NCBI RefSeq assembly: GCF_000015725.1
Contig: NC_008825.1
Location: 2,914,001 to 2,978,000 of the forward strand
Direction of reading: 5' to 3'
DNA length: 64,000 nucleotides
Source of the DNA: Methylibium petroleiphilum PM1
GTDB taxonomy: Bacteria; Pseudomonadota; Gammaproteobacteria; Burkholderiales; Burkholderiaceae_C
Shown here: piece by piece, positions 12,858-22,216 of the stretch
Numbering within the stretch: the stretch's first letter is position 1
Layout: each line of letters begins with the position of its first letter
Notes under the pieces: generated by a model
Databases searched by the model: none
Told to the model about the DNA's origin: nothing
What the model saw: the letters and a program-made list of their open reading frames with translations, nothing else
Made by a program: the position numbers and the translations under genes

Positions 12858-13751
12858 ATGCCGCTGCACCGTCTCGCCACTGCACTGGTGGCCCTGCTGG
12901 TGCTCACCGTCGGCGCCGCAGTCGCCGCGCCGTTCGACCGCGGCCTGCTGTGGCGCATCGAGCGCGACGGTCGGCCGGCGAGTCACGTCTACGGCACCAT
13001 CCACCTCGACGACGCCCGCGCCAAGGCCTTCGGCCCGCAGGTCGACGAGGCCCTGGCCGCGTCGCGCGCCCTGGTGGTGGAGATGCTCGACGACGCCGAC
13101 AGCCGCAGCGCGTTCGAGACGGCGGCCCGGTTGCCGCCGGGGCGCAGCCTGCGCACGCTCGCCGGGCCCGAGCGCTTCGAACGCGTGGCGTCGCGGCTCT
13201 CCGCACGCTATGGCCTGCCGGCCGCCGCCACCGAGCGTCTGACACCCTGGGCCGCCTACCTGACTCTGTCGCAGCCACCTCGGCCTCAGGGCGAGATCGT
13301 CGACGCCGCGCTGCAGCGCATCGCGCGCCAGCGCGGGCTGCCGGTCGTGCCGCTCGAGACAGCGCGGGAACAGATCGCCTCGATCGCGGCCGTGCAGACC
13401 GGGCACATGCTGGCGCTGCTGGAGGCGCAGGCACGGCGCCACGACGAAGCCATCGCCGCCATCGACACGCTGCTGGCGCGCTATCTCGAGGAAGACCTCG
13501 ACGGCATGCTGCACAACGAGGAACTCGCCCTGCGCGACGAGCCGGCGCTGCGCCCCGCCTACGGCGACCTGTTCGAGCAGATCCTGGTGCGCCGCAGCGC
13601 CCGCATGGTCGAGCGCATGCGGCCCCGGCTGGAGCGCGGCGGCGCCTTCGTCGCGATCGGCGCCCTGCACCTGCACGGCGAGCAGGGCGTGCTGGCGCTG
13701 CTCGAGCGGGCTGGCTGGCAGGTGCGGCGCGTCGAGATGCAGCGCCGCTGA
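12858..13751 (+). CDS. TraB/GumN family exported protein
   Basis: 297 residues. An N-terminal signal peptide (LATALVALLVLTVGAAVAA) directs export. The mature part fits the TraB/GumN family, related to Tiki metalloproteases, with conserved HVYGTIHLDD near residue 40 and GALHLHGEQGVL near residue 270 as the paired His-containing motifs. Such proteins are suspected of being periplasmic proteases or of handling peptides, but substrates in proteobacteria are not established. The start ATG 12858 is well placed behind GAAGGAG. It is divergent from lolC/E. Confidence 0.85.
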   Translation: MPLHRLATALVALLVLTVGAAVAAPFDRGLLWRIERDGRPASHVYGTIHLDDARAKAFGPQVDEALAASRALVVEMLDDADSRSAFETAARLPPGRSLRTLAGPERFERVASRLSARYGLPAAATERLTPWAAYLTLSQPPRPQGEIVDAALQRIARQRGLPVVPLETAREQIASIAAVQTGHMLALLEAQARRHDEAIAAIDTLLARYLEEDLDGMLHNEELALRDEPALRPAYGDLFEQILVRRSARMVERMRPRLERGGAFVAIGALHLHGEQGVLALLERAGWQVRRVEMQRR

Positions 13752-13771
13752 ACCGTCCGGGGACCGGCCCG

Positions 13772-13777
13772 GATAAT
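13772..13777 (+). promoter_or_regulatory. -10-like element for a probably leaderless transcript
   Basis: GATAAT lies six bases upstream of the ATG at 13784. Transcription would begin at or next to the start codon. No Shine-Dalgarno is visible. No convincing -35 was identified. Confidence 0.45.
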
Positions 13778-13783
13778 CCTGCC

Positions 13784-14713
13784 ATGCACCTCGTGATCCC
13801 CTTCGCCGCCCCACTGTCCGAGGCCGGCCAGCACGCGTTGGGCGAACTCGCGTTGCCGTCGCTCGACGCGCTGCTGGGCCGGCTCACGGCCGACTCCCTG
13901 AACGAAGGCGACGAATACCAGCTCTCGCCGCCACACGAGCGGGTGCTCGCCCGCGCGCTCGGCTGGCGGGGGGCCGACGGCGCCCTGCCCTGGGCGGCCC
14001 GCGCCGCCGCCGACGACGGCCTGGACACCGGCGATCTGGCCTGGGGCCTGCTGAGCCCGGTGCACTGGCAGATCGGCCGCGAGCACCTGACGATGGACGA
14101 CCCCGAGTCGCTGGCGCTCGACGCGGCCGAGTCGCGCGCCGCCTTCGACGCCGTGCGACCACTGTTCGAGAGCGAAGGCTGGCTGTGCGCCTGGGGCGCG
14201 CCGACACGCTGGTACGTCGCCCACGAGACCTTGGCCGACTTGCCGACCGCGTCGCTCGACCGCGTGATCGGCCGCAACCCCGATCTGTGGATGCCCGAGC
14301 ACCCGGCCGCGCGTTTCGTGAAGCGTCTGCAGAACGAAGTGCAGATGCTGCTCTACACGCACGCGCTGAACGACGCCCGCGAAGCGACCGGCCGGGACGT
14401 GCTGAACAGCTTCTGGCTCAGCGGCTGCGGCACCCACCAGCCGGACCGCGGCGAGGCACCGCGGGTGCTGGACGCGCTGCGCGCGCCGGCGCTGCGCGAG
14501 GACTGGGCCGCCTGGTCCGAGGCCTGGCGCGCACTGGACGGCGGCCCGCTGCGCGAGGCGCTGGCGCACGCCCGCCGCGGCGAGGCCTTGCGGCTCAGCC
14601 TGTGCGGCGAACGGCATGCGCAGGACTTCGTGCTGCGGCCACGCGGCGTCCTGGCCGCGCTGCGCAGTCGCGTCCAAAGGCCCCAGGCGACCCGACTGAT
14701 GGCTGCTCTCTGA
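13784..14713 (+). CDS. Phosphoglycerate-mutase-like protein (conserved, function uncertain)
   Basis: 309 residues, soluble. Betaproteobacterial relatives are commonly labelled cofactor-independent phosphoglycerate mutase or a regulatory protein; I know of no direct activity evidence. Conserved-looking blocks are DEYQLSPPHERVLARALGW (about 47-65), DPESLALDAAESRAAFDA, NPDLWMPEHPAARFVKRLQN and LLYTHALNDARE leading to LNSFWLSGCG near residue 210. The canonical phosphate-binding and Ser/His catalytic motifs of mutases are not evident, so the enzyme name should be treated cautiously. It is followed after 22 bp by recJ on the same strand. Confidence 0.65.
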   Translation: MHLVIPFAAPLSEAGQHALGELALPSLDALLGRLTADSLNEGDEYQLSPPHERVLARALGWRGADGALPWAARAAADDGLDTGDLAWGLLSPVHWQIGREHLTMDDPESLALDAAESRAAFDAVRPLFESEGWLCAWGAPTRWYVAHETLADLPTASLDRVIGRNPDLWMPEHPAARFVKRLQNEVQMLLYTHALNDAREATGRDVLNSFWLSGCGTHQPDRGEAPRVLDALRAPALREDWAAWSEAWRALDGGPLREALAHARRGEALRLSLCGERHAQDFVLRPRGVLAALRSRVQRPQATRLMAAL

Positions 14714-14735
14714 ACGGACCGCGACGCGCCCGCCC

Positions 14736-16481
14736 ATGCAGATCGCCGTCCGCGACGTCCCGCCCCGCACTGCCTGGTCGCTTGAACAGGCCGGCGTGTC
14801 ACCGCTGCTCGCTCGGCTGTTCGCAGCGCGCGGCATCACCGCGGCCGAGCAACTCGACGATTCGCTCGCCCTGCTGCTGCCGCCCACCGCGCTGCTGGGA
14901 GCGGCCGATGCGGCCCGCCTGCTGGCCGATGCGACGCAGCAGCGCCGGCGCATCGTCGTGGTGGCCGACTACGACTGCGACGGCGCGACCGCCTGTGCGG
15001 TGGCACTGCGCGGGCTGCGCCTGCTCGGCGCCACGCCGGAGACGCTGGGCTACGTGGTGCCCGACCGCCAGGTACATGGCTACGGGCTCACGCCGGCGAT
15101 CGTCGACCTGGCCTTCGGCGTGTTCGGAGGCCAGGCGCCCGACGTGCTGGTGACGGTGGACAACGGCATCGCCAGCCTCGACGGCGTGGCGCACGCCAAG
15201 GCCCGCGGCCTGCAGGTGCTGGTGACCGACCACCACCTGCCGGCGCTCCAGGACGATCGCGTCGTGCTGCCGACGGCCGACGTGATCGTCAACCCCAACC
15301 AGCCCGGCTGCCCGTTCGAGAGCAAGGCGCTGGCCGGCGTCGGCGTGATGTTCTACGTGCTGCTGGCGCTGCGCAGCGAACTTCGCTCCCGCGGCGTGTT
15401 CGACGCCGCCGCGCAGCCCCGGCTCGACGCGCTGCTGGACCTGGTGGCGCTGGGCACCGTGGCCGACGTGGTGAAGCTCGATGAGAACAACCGCCGCCTG
15501 GTGGCGCAGGGGCTGCGGCGCATCCGCAGCGGGCGCATGCAGCCGGGCGTGCGCGCACTGTTCGACGCAGCGGCCCGCGACCCGGCGCGCGCCAGCGGCT
15601 TCGACTTCGGCTTCGCGCTCGGGCCGCGTCTCAACGCGGCCGGGCGCATGGAGAACATGACGCTGGGCATCGAATGCCTGCTGACCGACGACGCCGGCCG
15701 CGCGGCGGAACTTGCTCAGCAGCTCGACGCGATCAATCGCGAGCGCCGCGAGGTCGAGAGCGGCATGCGCGAGCAGGCCGAAGCGATGCTCGAAGCGCTG
15801 GTCGCACGCGACGACCACGGCGCCGGGGCCGGCGACCCACCGCCCGCGCTGGCGATCTACGACCCCGGCTTCCACGAGGGCGTGGTCGGCATCGTCGCCT
15901 CGCGTCTGAAAGACCGCAGCCATCGCCCGACTTTCGTGTTCGCGCGCGGCCAGGACGGGCTGCTGAAGGGCTCCGGCCGTTCGATCCCCGGCTTCCACCT
16001 GCGCGATGCGCTCGACCTCGTCAGCAAGCGCCACCCCGGACTGCTGCGCCGCTTCGGCGGCCATGCCATGGCGGCCGGCGCCACGCTGGCCGAGGCCGAC
16101 TTCGCCCGCTTCGAGCGCGCCCTGGTCCAGGTGGCCGGCGAATGGCTGGACGCCGCGGCGCTGCAGCGCACGCTGCGCACCGATGGTCCGCTGGGCGCCG
16201 AGTACTTCAATGCCGACACCGTGCGGGCGCTCGAAGCCCAGGTGTGGGGCCAGGCCTTCGAGCCGCCGGTGTTCAGCGACCGCGTCGAGGTGGTTTCTCA
16301 AAGGCTGGTTGGCGAGAAACACCTGAAACTCGCCGTGCGCCACGGTGGCGCGCTGCGCGACGCCATCTGGTTCGGTCACAGCGAGCCGGTGGCCGCGCAG
16401 GTGACGCTGGCTTACCAGTTGCGGGTCGATGAGTACAACGGGCGGCAGCGCGTGCAGATGATCGTCGAGGCCGCGGCATGA
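14736..16481 (+). CDS. recJ: Single-stranded-DNA-specific exonuclease RecJ
   Basis: 581-residue 5'-3' single-strand exonuclease acting in RecF-pathway recombination and mismatch/base-excision repair. DHH-superfamily motifs: ADYDCDGATA (residues 78-86, metal ligands), TVDNGIAS, VTDHHLPA (the DHH triad), DLVALGTVADV and, in the DHHA1 domain, GSGRSIPGFHLRDAL and GGHAMAAGATL. A C-terminal OB-like region follows. The length matches E. coli RecJ (577). The start ATG 14736 is the only sensible one. A 195-bp non-coding gap follows, with no hairpin I can support. Confidence 0.97.
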   Translation: MQIAVRDVPPRTAWSLEQAGVSPLLARLFAARGITAAEQLDDSLALLLPPTALLGAADAARLLADATQQRRRIVVVADYDCDGATACAVALRGLRLLGATPETLGYVVPDRQVHGYGLTPAIVDLAFGVFGGQAPDVLVTVDNGIASLDGVAHAKARGLQVLVTDHHLPALQDDRVVLPTADVIVNPNQPGCPFESKALAGVGVMFYVLLALRSELRSRGVFDAAAQPRLDALLDLVALGTVADVVKLDENNRRLVAQGLRRIRSGRMQPGVRALFDAAARDPARASGFDFGFALGPRLNAAGRMENMTLGIECLLTDDAGRAAELAQQLDAINRERREVESGMREQAEAMLEALVARDDHGAGAGDPPPALAIYDPGFHEGVVGIVASRLKDRSHRPTFVFARGQDGLLKGSGRSIPGFHLRDALDLVSKRHPGLLRRFGGHAMAAGATLAEADFARFERALVQVAGEWLDAAALQRTLRTDGPLGAEYFNADTVRALEAQVWGQAFEPPVFSDRVEVVSQRLVGEKHLKLAVRHGGALRDAIWFGHSEPVAAQVTLAYQLRVDEYNGRQRVQMIVEAAA

Positions 16482-16676
16482 CCGGATCCCGATCAAACGC
16501 CGGGGTGTAGGCGTTTTCCGACGTCGAGACGGGTTATCGTCGCTCGCTCACGGCGCGGATCCCCACGAAAGTGAGGGGCCTCTGCGCTGACGAATGAAAT
16601 GAGCGCTTCGGGCCCGCACCGCGCGTCCCGTCGCAGCCTCGGGCCGCAGGCCGAAGACATCCAGGAGACCCAGCGC

Positions 16677-17984
16677 ATGAGCATCCCCACCCCGATACCG
16701 ACCGAAATGCCGAGGCGCTCCCGTACTGCATTGCGCCTGCTGGGTCTGGCTACGTTGGGCTTGGCCATCGCATCCTGCGGAGGTGGGGGAGGCGACAGCG
16801 CCCCACCGCCATCCGGTTCTCCTCCCGCCCCGGCGCCGCCGCCAGTGGACGTCACCGCTCCGCCCCGTGCGACCGTCCTCAACAGCACGCTGAACATGCC
16901 ATGGGGATTGGCCTTCCTGCCGGATCGCCGCATGTTGATCACGCAAAAGAGTGGTGCGCTGCTGATCGTCAGCGCCGACGGCAGCACCAAGACCAACGTG
17001 ACGGGCGTCCCGGCAGTAACCAGTGGAGGCGGCGGCAATGCGATCGCCTTCCAGAACAACCAGGGCGGTTTGCTCGACGTCGCGATCGACCCCGACTTCG
17101 ACCTATCCACCAATCCCTGGATTTACTTGACGTATGTCGAAGCCGGCAGTGGGTCAACCGCCGGCGTCGCGGTCGGCCGTGGCCGACTCGTCGGCAACGC
17201 CTTGCAGAACTTCACGCGCCTTTACCAGCAACTGCCGAAGGTCAGCGGTCCGGCGCATTTCGGCTCCCGGATGGTCTTCCGCAGCGACAAGACCTTGTTC
17301 GTCACTCTGGGCGAGCGGATGCAGTACGACTCCACGTCTGAGTCCGCCACGATGCAGGCGCTGGAGCCGCAGGAGCCTTCCAGCTTGCTGGGCAAGGTCA
17401 TCCGCATCAATCGCAACGATGGCTCGGCCGCCACGGGAAACCCCAACCTGGGCGTCGGCGCAGCGCCCGGTGTCTGGAGTCTCGGCCACCGCAACCCGCA
17501 AGGCGCGGCCATCCACCCGACCACCGGCGAACTCTGGGTGACCGAGCATGGCCCCCTCGGCGGCGACGAACTGAACCGTGTCGTGGCAGGCGGCAACTAC
17601 GGCTGGCCGCTAGTGAGCTATGGGTGCCCGTACGACAGCCCCACGGTCAATGTCAGCTGCCGCATCGGGGGGACCAACGGCAGCCACGGCTCCTCGTACA
17701 GGGAACCGGTCAGCTTTTTCGGGCCCACCTCCATCGGCCCGTCCAGTTTGATCTTCTATACCGGCGACAATTTCCCGGAGTGGAAGAACAATGCGCTCTT
17801 CGGCGCGATCGCAGACAGCAAGGGGCTGTGGCGCGTGGCCTTGAACGGCAACGCCGAAAGTGCGCGCGGAGCCATCTCACTGAGCGGCGTCACCGGCGAA
17901 CGCGTGCGCCTCGTGCGCCAGGGCCCGGACGGCTGGCTCTACGTGCTGACGGACAGTGGCAAGCTGATCCTGATCGACCGCTGA
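16677..17984 (+). CDS. PQQ-type sugar dehydrogenase, lipoprotein form
   Basis: 435 residues. The start ATG 16677 has GGAG about nine bases upstream. Residues about 18-36 form a lipoprotein signal ending LAIASC, so the mature protein would be lipid-anchored at a Cys followed by Gly- and Pro-rich linker sequence (GGGGGD, PPPSGSPPAPAPPP). The rest is the six-bladed glucose/sorbosone dehydrogenase propeller, with N-terminal MPWGLAFLPDRRMLIT, HFGSRMVF (likely catalytic His region), LGHRNPQGAAIHP, WVTEHGPLGGDELN and GNYGWPLVSYG. These enzymes oxidise aldose sugars in the periplasm using PQQ. It is a paralogue of the next gene, and no PQQ biosynthesis genes lie in the window. Confidence 0.88.
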   Translation: MSIPTPIPTEMPRRSRTALRLLGLATLGLAIASCGGGGGDSAPPPSGSPPAPAPPPVDVTAPPRATVLNSTLNMPWGLAFLPDRRMLITQKSGALLIVSADGSTKTNVTGVPAVTSGGGGNAIAFQNNQGGLLDVAIDPDFDLSTNPWIYLTYVEAGSGSTAGVAVGRGRLVGNALQNFTRLYQQLPKVSGPAHFGSRMVFRSDKTLFVTLGERMQYDSTSESATMQALEPQEPSSLLGKVIRINRNDGSAATGNPNLGVGAAPGVWSLGHRNPQGAAIHPTTGELWVTEHGPLGGDELNRVVAGGNYGWPLVSYGCPYDSPTVNVSCRIGGTNGSHGSSYREPVSFFGPTSIGPSSLIFYTGDNFPEWKNNALFGAIADSKGLWRVALNGNAESARGAISLSGVTGERVRLVRQGPDGWLYVLTDSGKLILIDR

Positions 17985-18056
17985 AGGTAGCCAGTGCTCG
18001 CGCGCCGAGCGCGCCGTCCGCTCGCATGGGGGCGGTTTCCGACTCCTCTTGACGTC

Positions 18057-19169
18057 ATGCGCCATCTGCTCGCCACGCTCGCTCTGATCCTGCTCGCTCC
18101 GCAAATTGCCGCCCAGCCATTGCGACTCACGTCAGTGGCGAGCGGCCTCGAGAATCCCTGGAGCCTCGCCTTCCTTCCCGGCTTCGAGAAGGAGGGCCGC
18201 ATGCTCGTCACCGAGCGCCCCGGCCGGCTGCGCGTGGTCGAGCGCGACGGCAGGCTGTCGGCGCCGATCCAGGGCCTGCCGCCGGTGGTGGCGCGTGGCC
18301 AGGGCGGCCTGCTCGACGTGGCGCTGCACCCCGGTTTCGAAAGCAACCAATGGGTCTACTGGAGCTATGCCGAGCCCGCGCCGGCGGGCCGCAGCGGCAA
18401 CAGCACGGCGGTAGCGCGCGGTCGGCTCGATCTCGCGGCGCTGGCGGTGAAGGATGTGCAGGTGGTGTTCCGGCAGGCGCCGAAGGTCGATTCGAACGCG
18501 CATTTCGGTTCCCGGCTGGTGTTCGCGCCCGACGGCACGCTGTTCATCACGCTGGGCGACCGCTACAGCAGGCGCGACGACGCCCAGACCCTCGACACTC
18601 ACCACGGCAAGGTGGTGCGCATCACCGACGATGGCGGTGTTCCGCCCGACAACCCCTTCGCGAAGCGGCCCGGCGCCCTGCCCGAGATCTGGAGCTACGG
18701 CCACCGCAACCTGCAGGGCGCCACGTTGCACCCGACGAGCGGCGCGCTGTGGGTGCACGAGCACGGTCCGCAGGGCGGCGACGAACTCAACATCGCCACG
18801 CGCGGTGCTAACCATGGCTGGCCCGTCATCACCCAGGGGCGCGAGTACGGCACGGGCATGAAGATCGGCGACGGTGAGACACGCGCCGACGTGGTCCCGG
18901 CACTGACGACCTGGGTGCCGTCGATCTCTCCCAGCGGCATGACCTTCGTCGCCGGTGACCGCTATCCGGCCTGGCGCGGGCAGCTGCTGGTCGGCGCGCT
19001 GAAGGCGCGCGGGCTGGCGCGGCTCGAGCTCGACGGCACGCGGGTCGTGCGCGAGCACCGCCACGAGCTCGACCTGCGCGTGCGCGACGTGCGCCAGGGC
19101 CCCGACGGCCTGCTGTACGTGCTGAGCGACGACGGCAGCGACGGCCGGATCTGGCGCATCGAGCCCTGA
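18057..19169 (+). CDS. PQQ-type aldose sugar dehydrogenase, secreted form
   Basis: 370 residues. Start ATG 18057 gives a classic signal peptide (MRHLLATLALILLAPQIAAQ). The mature protein closely matches the YliI/Asd type of soluble aldose dehydrogenase: LENPWSLAFLP, VTERPGRLRVVERDG, QGGLLDVALHP, NAHFGSRLVF, WSYGHRNLQGATLHP, WVHEHGPQGGDELN and GANHGWPVITQG. It lies 72 bp after its lipoprotein paralogue, suggesting duplication followed by different anchoring. Oxidation of periplasmic aldoses with electrons passed to the respiratory chain is the family role; the substrate is unknown. Confidence 0.92.
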   Translation: MRHLLATLALILLAPQIAAQPLRLTSVASGLENPWSLAFLPGFEKEGRMLVTERPGRLRVVERDGRLSAPIQGLPPVVARGQGGLLDVALHPGFESNQWVYWSYAEPAPAGRSGNSTAVARGRLDLAALAVKDVQVVFRQAPKVDSNAHFGSRLVFAPDGTLFITLGDRYSRRDDAQTLDTHHGKVVRITDDGGVPPDNPFAKRPGALPEIWSYGHRNLQGATLHPTSGALWVHEHGPQGGDELNIATRGANHGWPVITQGREYGTGMKIGDGETRADVVPALTTWVPSISPSGMTFVAGDRYPAWRGQLLVGALKARGLARLELDGTRVVREHRHELDLRVRDVRQGPDGLLYVLSDDGSDGRIWRIEP

Positions 19170-19202
19170 GTCGCGCGGCCGCCGCCGTGGTATGAACGCG
19201 GC

Positions 19203-19880
19203 ATGCGCATCCTGATTGTCGAAGACGACCGCCTGCTCGGCGACGGCCTGGCCGCCGGCCTGCGCTCCCTGGGCTTCGCCGTCGACTGGTTCACCGACGG
19301 CGCCCAGGCCGACGCCGCACTGTCCCACACCCCCTACGACGCCATCGTGCTCGATCTCGGCCTGCCGGGCCGCGATGGCCTCGCCTGGCTGGCACGCTGG
19401 CGCGGCCCGGGTCCCCTGCAGTCGACGCCGGTGCTGGTGCTGACCGCCCGCGACGGCATCGACCACCGCATCGCCGGGCTCGACACCGGCGCCGACGACT
19501 ACCTCATCAAGCCGATCGAGACCACCGAACTGGCCGCGCGGCTGCGGGCGGTGCTGCGGCGCAGCCAGGGCCGGCCACAGCCGCTGTGGCAGCACGGCGC
19601 TCTGAGCTACCAGCCGGCGGCCAAGGCCGTGCTCTGGCGCGGCAAGCCGGTCGTGCTGACGGCACGCGAATGCGCGCTGCTCGAACTGCTCCTGGCGAAT
19701 CCGCAGCGCGTGCTGCCCAAGTCGCTGATCACCGAGAAGCTGTATTCGTTCGAACAGGAGATCGAGAGCAACGCGCTCGAAGTCCACATCCACCACCTGC
19801 GCCGCAAGATCGATCCGAAGCTGGTGCGCACGGTACGGGGCATGGGCTACGCCCTCGGCCCGGCAGAGGACCTGGCATGA
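19203..19880 (+). CDS. OmpR-family response regulator (QseB/TctD-like)
   Basis: 225 residues. Receiver domain at 1-115 with acidic pocket E7-D8-D9, phospho-acceptor D51 in IVLDLGLPG, T in VLTARD and K in YLIKPIE. The C-terminal winged helix (about 125-220) has LTARECALLELLLANPQRVLPKS and the recognition region ESNALEVHIHHLRRKI, followed by VRTVRGMGYAL. It therefore acts as a DNA-binding transcription factor. The stop overlaps the start of the kinase gene (ATGA), so the pair is co-translated. TATGAA lies six bases before the ATG, fitting a leaderless transcript. Confidence 0.93.
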   Translation: MRILIVEDDRLLGDGLAAGLRSLGFAVDWFTDGAQADAALSHTPYDAIVLDLGLPGRDGLAWLARWRGPGPLQSTPVLVLTARDGIDHRIAGLDTGADDYLIKPIETTELAARLRAVLRRSQGRPQPLWQHGALSYQPAAKAVLWRGKPVVLTARECALLELLLANPQRVLPKSLITEKLYSFEQEIESNALEVHIHHLRRKIDPKLVRTVRGMGYALGPAEDLA

Positions 19881-21241
19881 CGCTGCAGCGCCGCATGATG
19901 CTGCTGCTGTTGCTCAGCGCACCGCTGGTGTGGACCGGCGGGCTGTTGTTCAGCCTCGACCGCGCCCGCCATGAGATCAACGAGCTGTTCGACACGCAGC
20001 TGATCCGCCTGGCGCGCCAGATGCAGTCGACGCTGCCGCTGGCGGACATCGACGTGATCGACCTGCCGCCCGCCGGAACGGCCGCGCAGGCCGCACTGGG
20101 TGATGCCGAACTCGAGGACATGGCCACCGCGGTCTGGAACCGCGACGGGCGGCTGTTGCTGGTGGACCGCGAAGGCGTTCTGCTGCCGCGCCAGCCGGAT
20201 GCGTCGGGCTTCCACGACATGACGCTGGGCGGGGAGCTGTGGCGCGTCTACTACCTGCAGGCGTCGACGGGTGCGTGGCTGGTCGCCGTGGGCCAGATCA
20301 TGAGCGAGCGCGACGAGCTGGTCTGGGATCTGATCGCGGGTCAGCTGCTGCCCTGGGCGCTCACCCTGCCCGTCCTGCTGCTGGTGATGGCCGCGGCGGT
20401 GCGGCAGGCCCTGAAGCCGGTGCGCACGCTCACCGGCGAGATCGACCGGCGCGCCGCGGACGACCTGCAGCCGCTGCCGGTGAAGGACATGCCGAGCGAT
20501 CTGCAGCCACTGGTGCGGGCGATGAACACCATGCTGGAGCGCATCGCCGACATGCTCGACCGCGAACGCCGCTTCACCGCCGACGCCGCCCACGAGCTGC
20601 GCACCCCGCTGGCCGCGCTGCAGGCGCAATGGGATGCGGCCCGGCTCTCGGTCGGCGCGCCGGCCGAGGCCGACGCCAGCCAGGACAAGATCGGCCGCGG
20701 CCTGGCGCGCCTGAGCCGGCTCGTGACCCAGATGCTCGCGATGGCGCGGCTCGATCACGTCCAAAGTCACGCCGCCGGCACGCCGATCGTCTGGTCCGAC
20801 GTCGTGGAGCAGGTCATCAACGAGGTGCTTCCGCTCGCCGATCGGGAGCGGGTCGAACTGGCCTGCGAGTGGCCCGCGGGCGCAGCCGCTCCTCTGCCTT
20901 TGAACGGCGACGCGAGCCTGCTCGCGTCGATGCTCCGCAACCTGATCGAGAACGCGCTGCGCCACACCCCGCCGAACGGCCACGTGACGCTGCGGCTGTC
21001 TGCCGATGGCATCGAGGTGCTCGACGAGGGACCTGGCGTGCCACCAGAACACCTCTCGAGACTGGGCGACCGGTTCTTCCGGCCACCGGGCGAGGAGACT
21101 CCGGGCAGCGGGCTGGGCCTGTCGATCGTGCGGCGGATCGCCGAACTGCACGGACTGGCGGTCGACTGGGGGCCGCGCGACGACGCCCCCGGCTTTCGCG
21201 TGCAGGTGCGCCGCAAGCCCCCCTTGCTGCGGCCCGCCTGA
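19877..21241 (+). CDS. Two-component sensor kinase (QseC/TctE-like)
   Basis: 454-residue inner-membrane kinase. Transmembrane helices are at about 7-27 and 158-178, enclosing a periplasmic sensor domain of about 130 residues with no recognised ligand motif. A HAMP-like linker (about 180-230) leads to HisKA with the phosphorylated H239 in ADAAHELRTPLAALQ. The ATPase domain shows MLRNLIENALRHTP (N box), VLDEGPGVPPEHL (G1) and GSGLGLSIVRRI (G2). Its partner is the overlapping OmpR-type regulator. Targets are unknown; the neighbouring sugar dehydrogenases are possible but unproven. Confidence 0.93.
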   Translation: MTLQRRMMLLLLLSAPLVWTGGLLFSLDRARHEINELFDTQLIRLARQMQSTLPLADIDVIDLPPAGTAAQAALGDAELEDMATAVWNRDGRLLLVDREGVLLPRQPDASGFHDMTLGGELWRVYYLQASTGAWLVAVGQIMSERDELVWDLIAGQLLPWALTLPVLLLVMAAAVRQALKPVRTLTGEIDRRAADDLQPLPVKDMPSDLQPLVRAMNTMLERIADMLDRERRFTADAAHELRTPLAALQAQWDAARLSVGAPAEADASQDKIGRGLARLSRLVTQMLAMARLDHVQSHAAGTPIVWSDVVEQVINEVLPLADRERVELACEWPAGAAAPLPLNGDASLLASMLRNLIENALRHTPPNGHVTLRLSADGIEVLDEGPGVPPEHLSRLGDRFFRPPGEETPGSGLGLSIVRRIAELHGLAVDWGPRDDAPGFRVQVRRKPPLLRPA

Positions 21242-21298
21242 GCCCGGCGCGCGCCCACCGCGAGTAGCCCGCCGCCCCTGTCGCCGGGACCGGCTTCT

Positions 21299-21304
21299 TA
21301 CAAT
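21299..21304 (+). promoter_or_regulatory. -10-like element for a probably leaderless transcript
   Basis: TACAAT lies six bases upstream of the GTG start at 21311. No Shine-Dalgarno lies between them. The -35 is not evident. Confidence 0.45.
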
Positions 21305-21310
21305 CACCGC

Positions 21311-22174
21311 GTGAGCATCGCCCTCCTCAATGCCGACCTGCACTGCCACTCGAACGTGTCGGACGGCACGCTCGAGCCGGAAGCACTGGCCGCGCGCGCG
21401 CAGACGAACGGCGTGGAACTGTGGGCCCTGACCGATCACGACGAGGTGGGCGGCCAGCGACGTGCCCGCGACGCCGCCCTCGCGCTGGGGCTGCCCTACC
21501 TGACCGGCACCGAGATCTCGGTCAGCTTCGCCGGTGTGACGGTGCACATCGTCGGGCTCGGCTTCGAGGCCGACGACGCCGCGTTGGTCGCCGGCCTAGC
21601 GGCCACCCGCGGCGGCCGCGAGGCACGTGCCCGCGAGATGGCGGCCTCGCTCGCGCAGGCCGGCATCACCGGCGCCTACGAAGGCGCGCTGCAGTACGTG
21701 GGAAACCCCGAACTGATATCGCGCACGCACTTCGCGCGCCACCTGGTGGATGCCGGTGTGTGCCCCGACACCAACAGCGTGTTCCGCAAGTACCTCACCG
21801 AGGGCAAGCCGGGTTACGTGCCGCACCGCTGGGCCGCGCTGGGCGACGCGGTGCGCTGGATCACTCAGGCCGGCGGCGCCGCGGTCATCGCCCACCCGGG
21901 CCGCTACAAGTTCACCCCCACGGAGGAGTACGCCCTGTTCAGCGAATTCGTGGCCCACGGCGGGCGCGGCGTGGAAGTGGTGACGGGCAGCCACACCACC
22001 GCGGAGTACGAGAAGTATGCCGACATGGCGGTGGAGTTCGACCTGCTGGCCTCGCGCGGCAGCGATTTCCATGCCCCGGAGGAAAGCCGCACCGACCTCG
22101 GCGCACTGCCGTGGCTGCCGGGTCGACTGACGCCCGTGTGGGAAGCGATTGCCGATCGGGTGCAGCGGCCGTGA
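21311..22174 (+). CDS. rnm: PHP-domain phosphoesterase (RNase AM / 3',5'-nucleotide bisphosphate phosphatase)
   Basis: 287 residues with a GTG start. This PHP metallophosphoesterase family removes 3'-phosphate from nucleoside 3',5'-bisphosphates and acts 5'-3' on short RNAs (E. coli YciV/RNase AM; Chromobacterium CV1693). Metal-binding PHP motifs are visible: NADLHCHSNVSDGTLEP near the N-terminus, WALTDHDEVGG near residue 40, TGTEISVSF, VIAHPGRYK near residue 195 and SRGSDFHAPEESRTDLG near the C-terminus. All expected His/Asp ligands are present. It is followed by a yciO-like gene, as in E. coli. Confidence 0.92.
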   Translation: MSIALLNADLHCHSNVSDGTLEPEALAARAQTNGVELWALTDHDEVGGQRRARDAALALGLPYLTGTEISVSFAGVTVHIVGLGFEADDAALVAGLAATRGGREARAREMAASLAQAGITGAYEGALQYVGNPELISRTHFARHLVDAGVCPDTNSVFRKYLTEGKPGYVPHRWAALGDAVRWITQAGGAAVIAHPGRYKFTPTEEYALFSEFVAHGGRGVEVVTGSHTTAEYEKYADMAVEFDLLASRGSDFHAPEESRTDLGALPWLPGRLTPVWEAIADRVQRP

Positions 22175-22216
22175 GCAACGACCGCGCGGCAGCCGGACAC
22201 GCCGGCTGAGCCAACC

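Noticed and set aside
14799..16496. A 565-codon minus-strand open frame across recJ
   Set aside because: It is antisense to recJ, whose DHH motifs are all intact. No homology is recognisable in the antisense frame.
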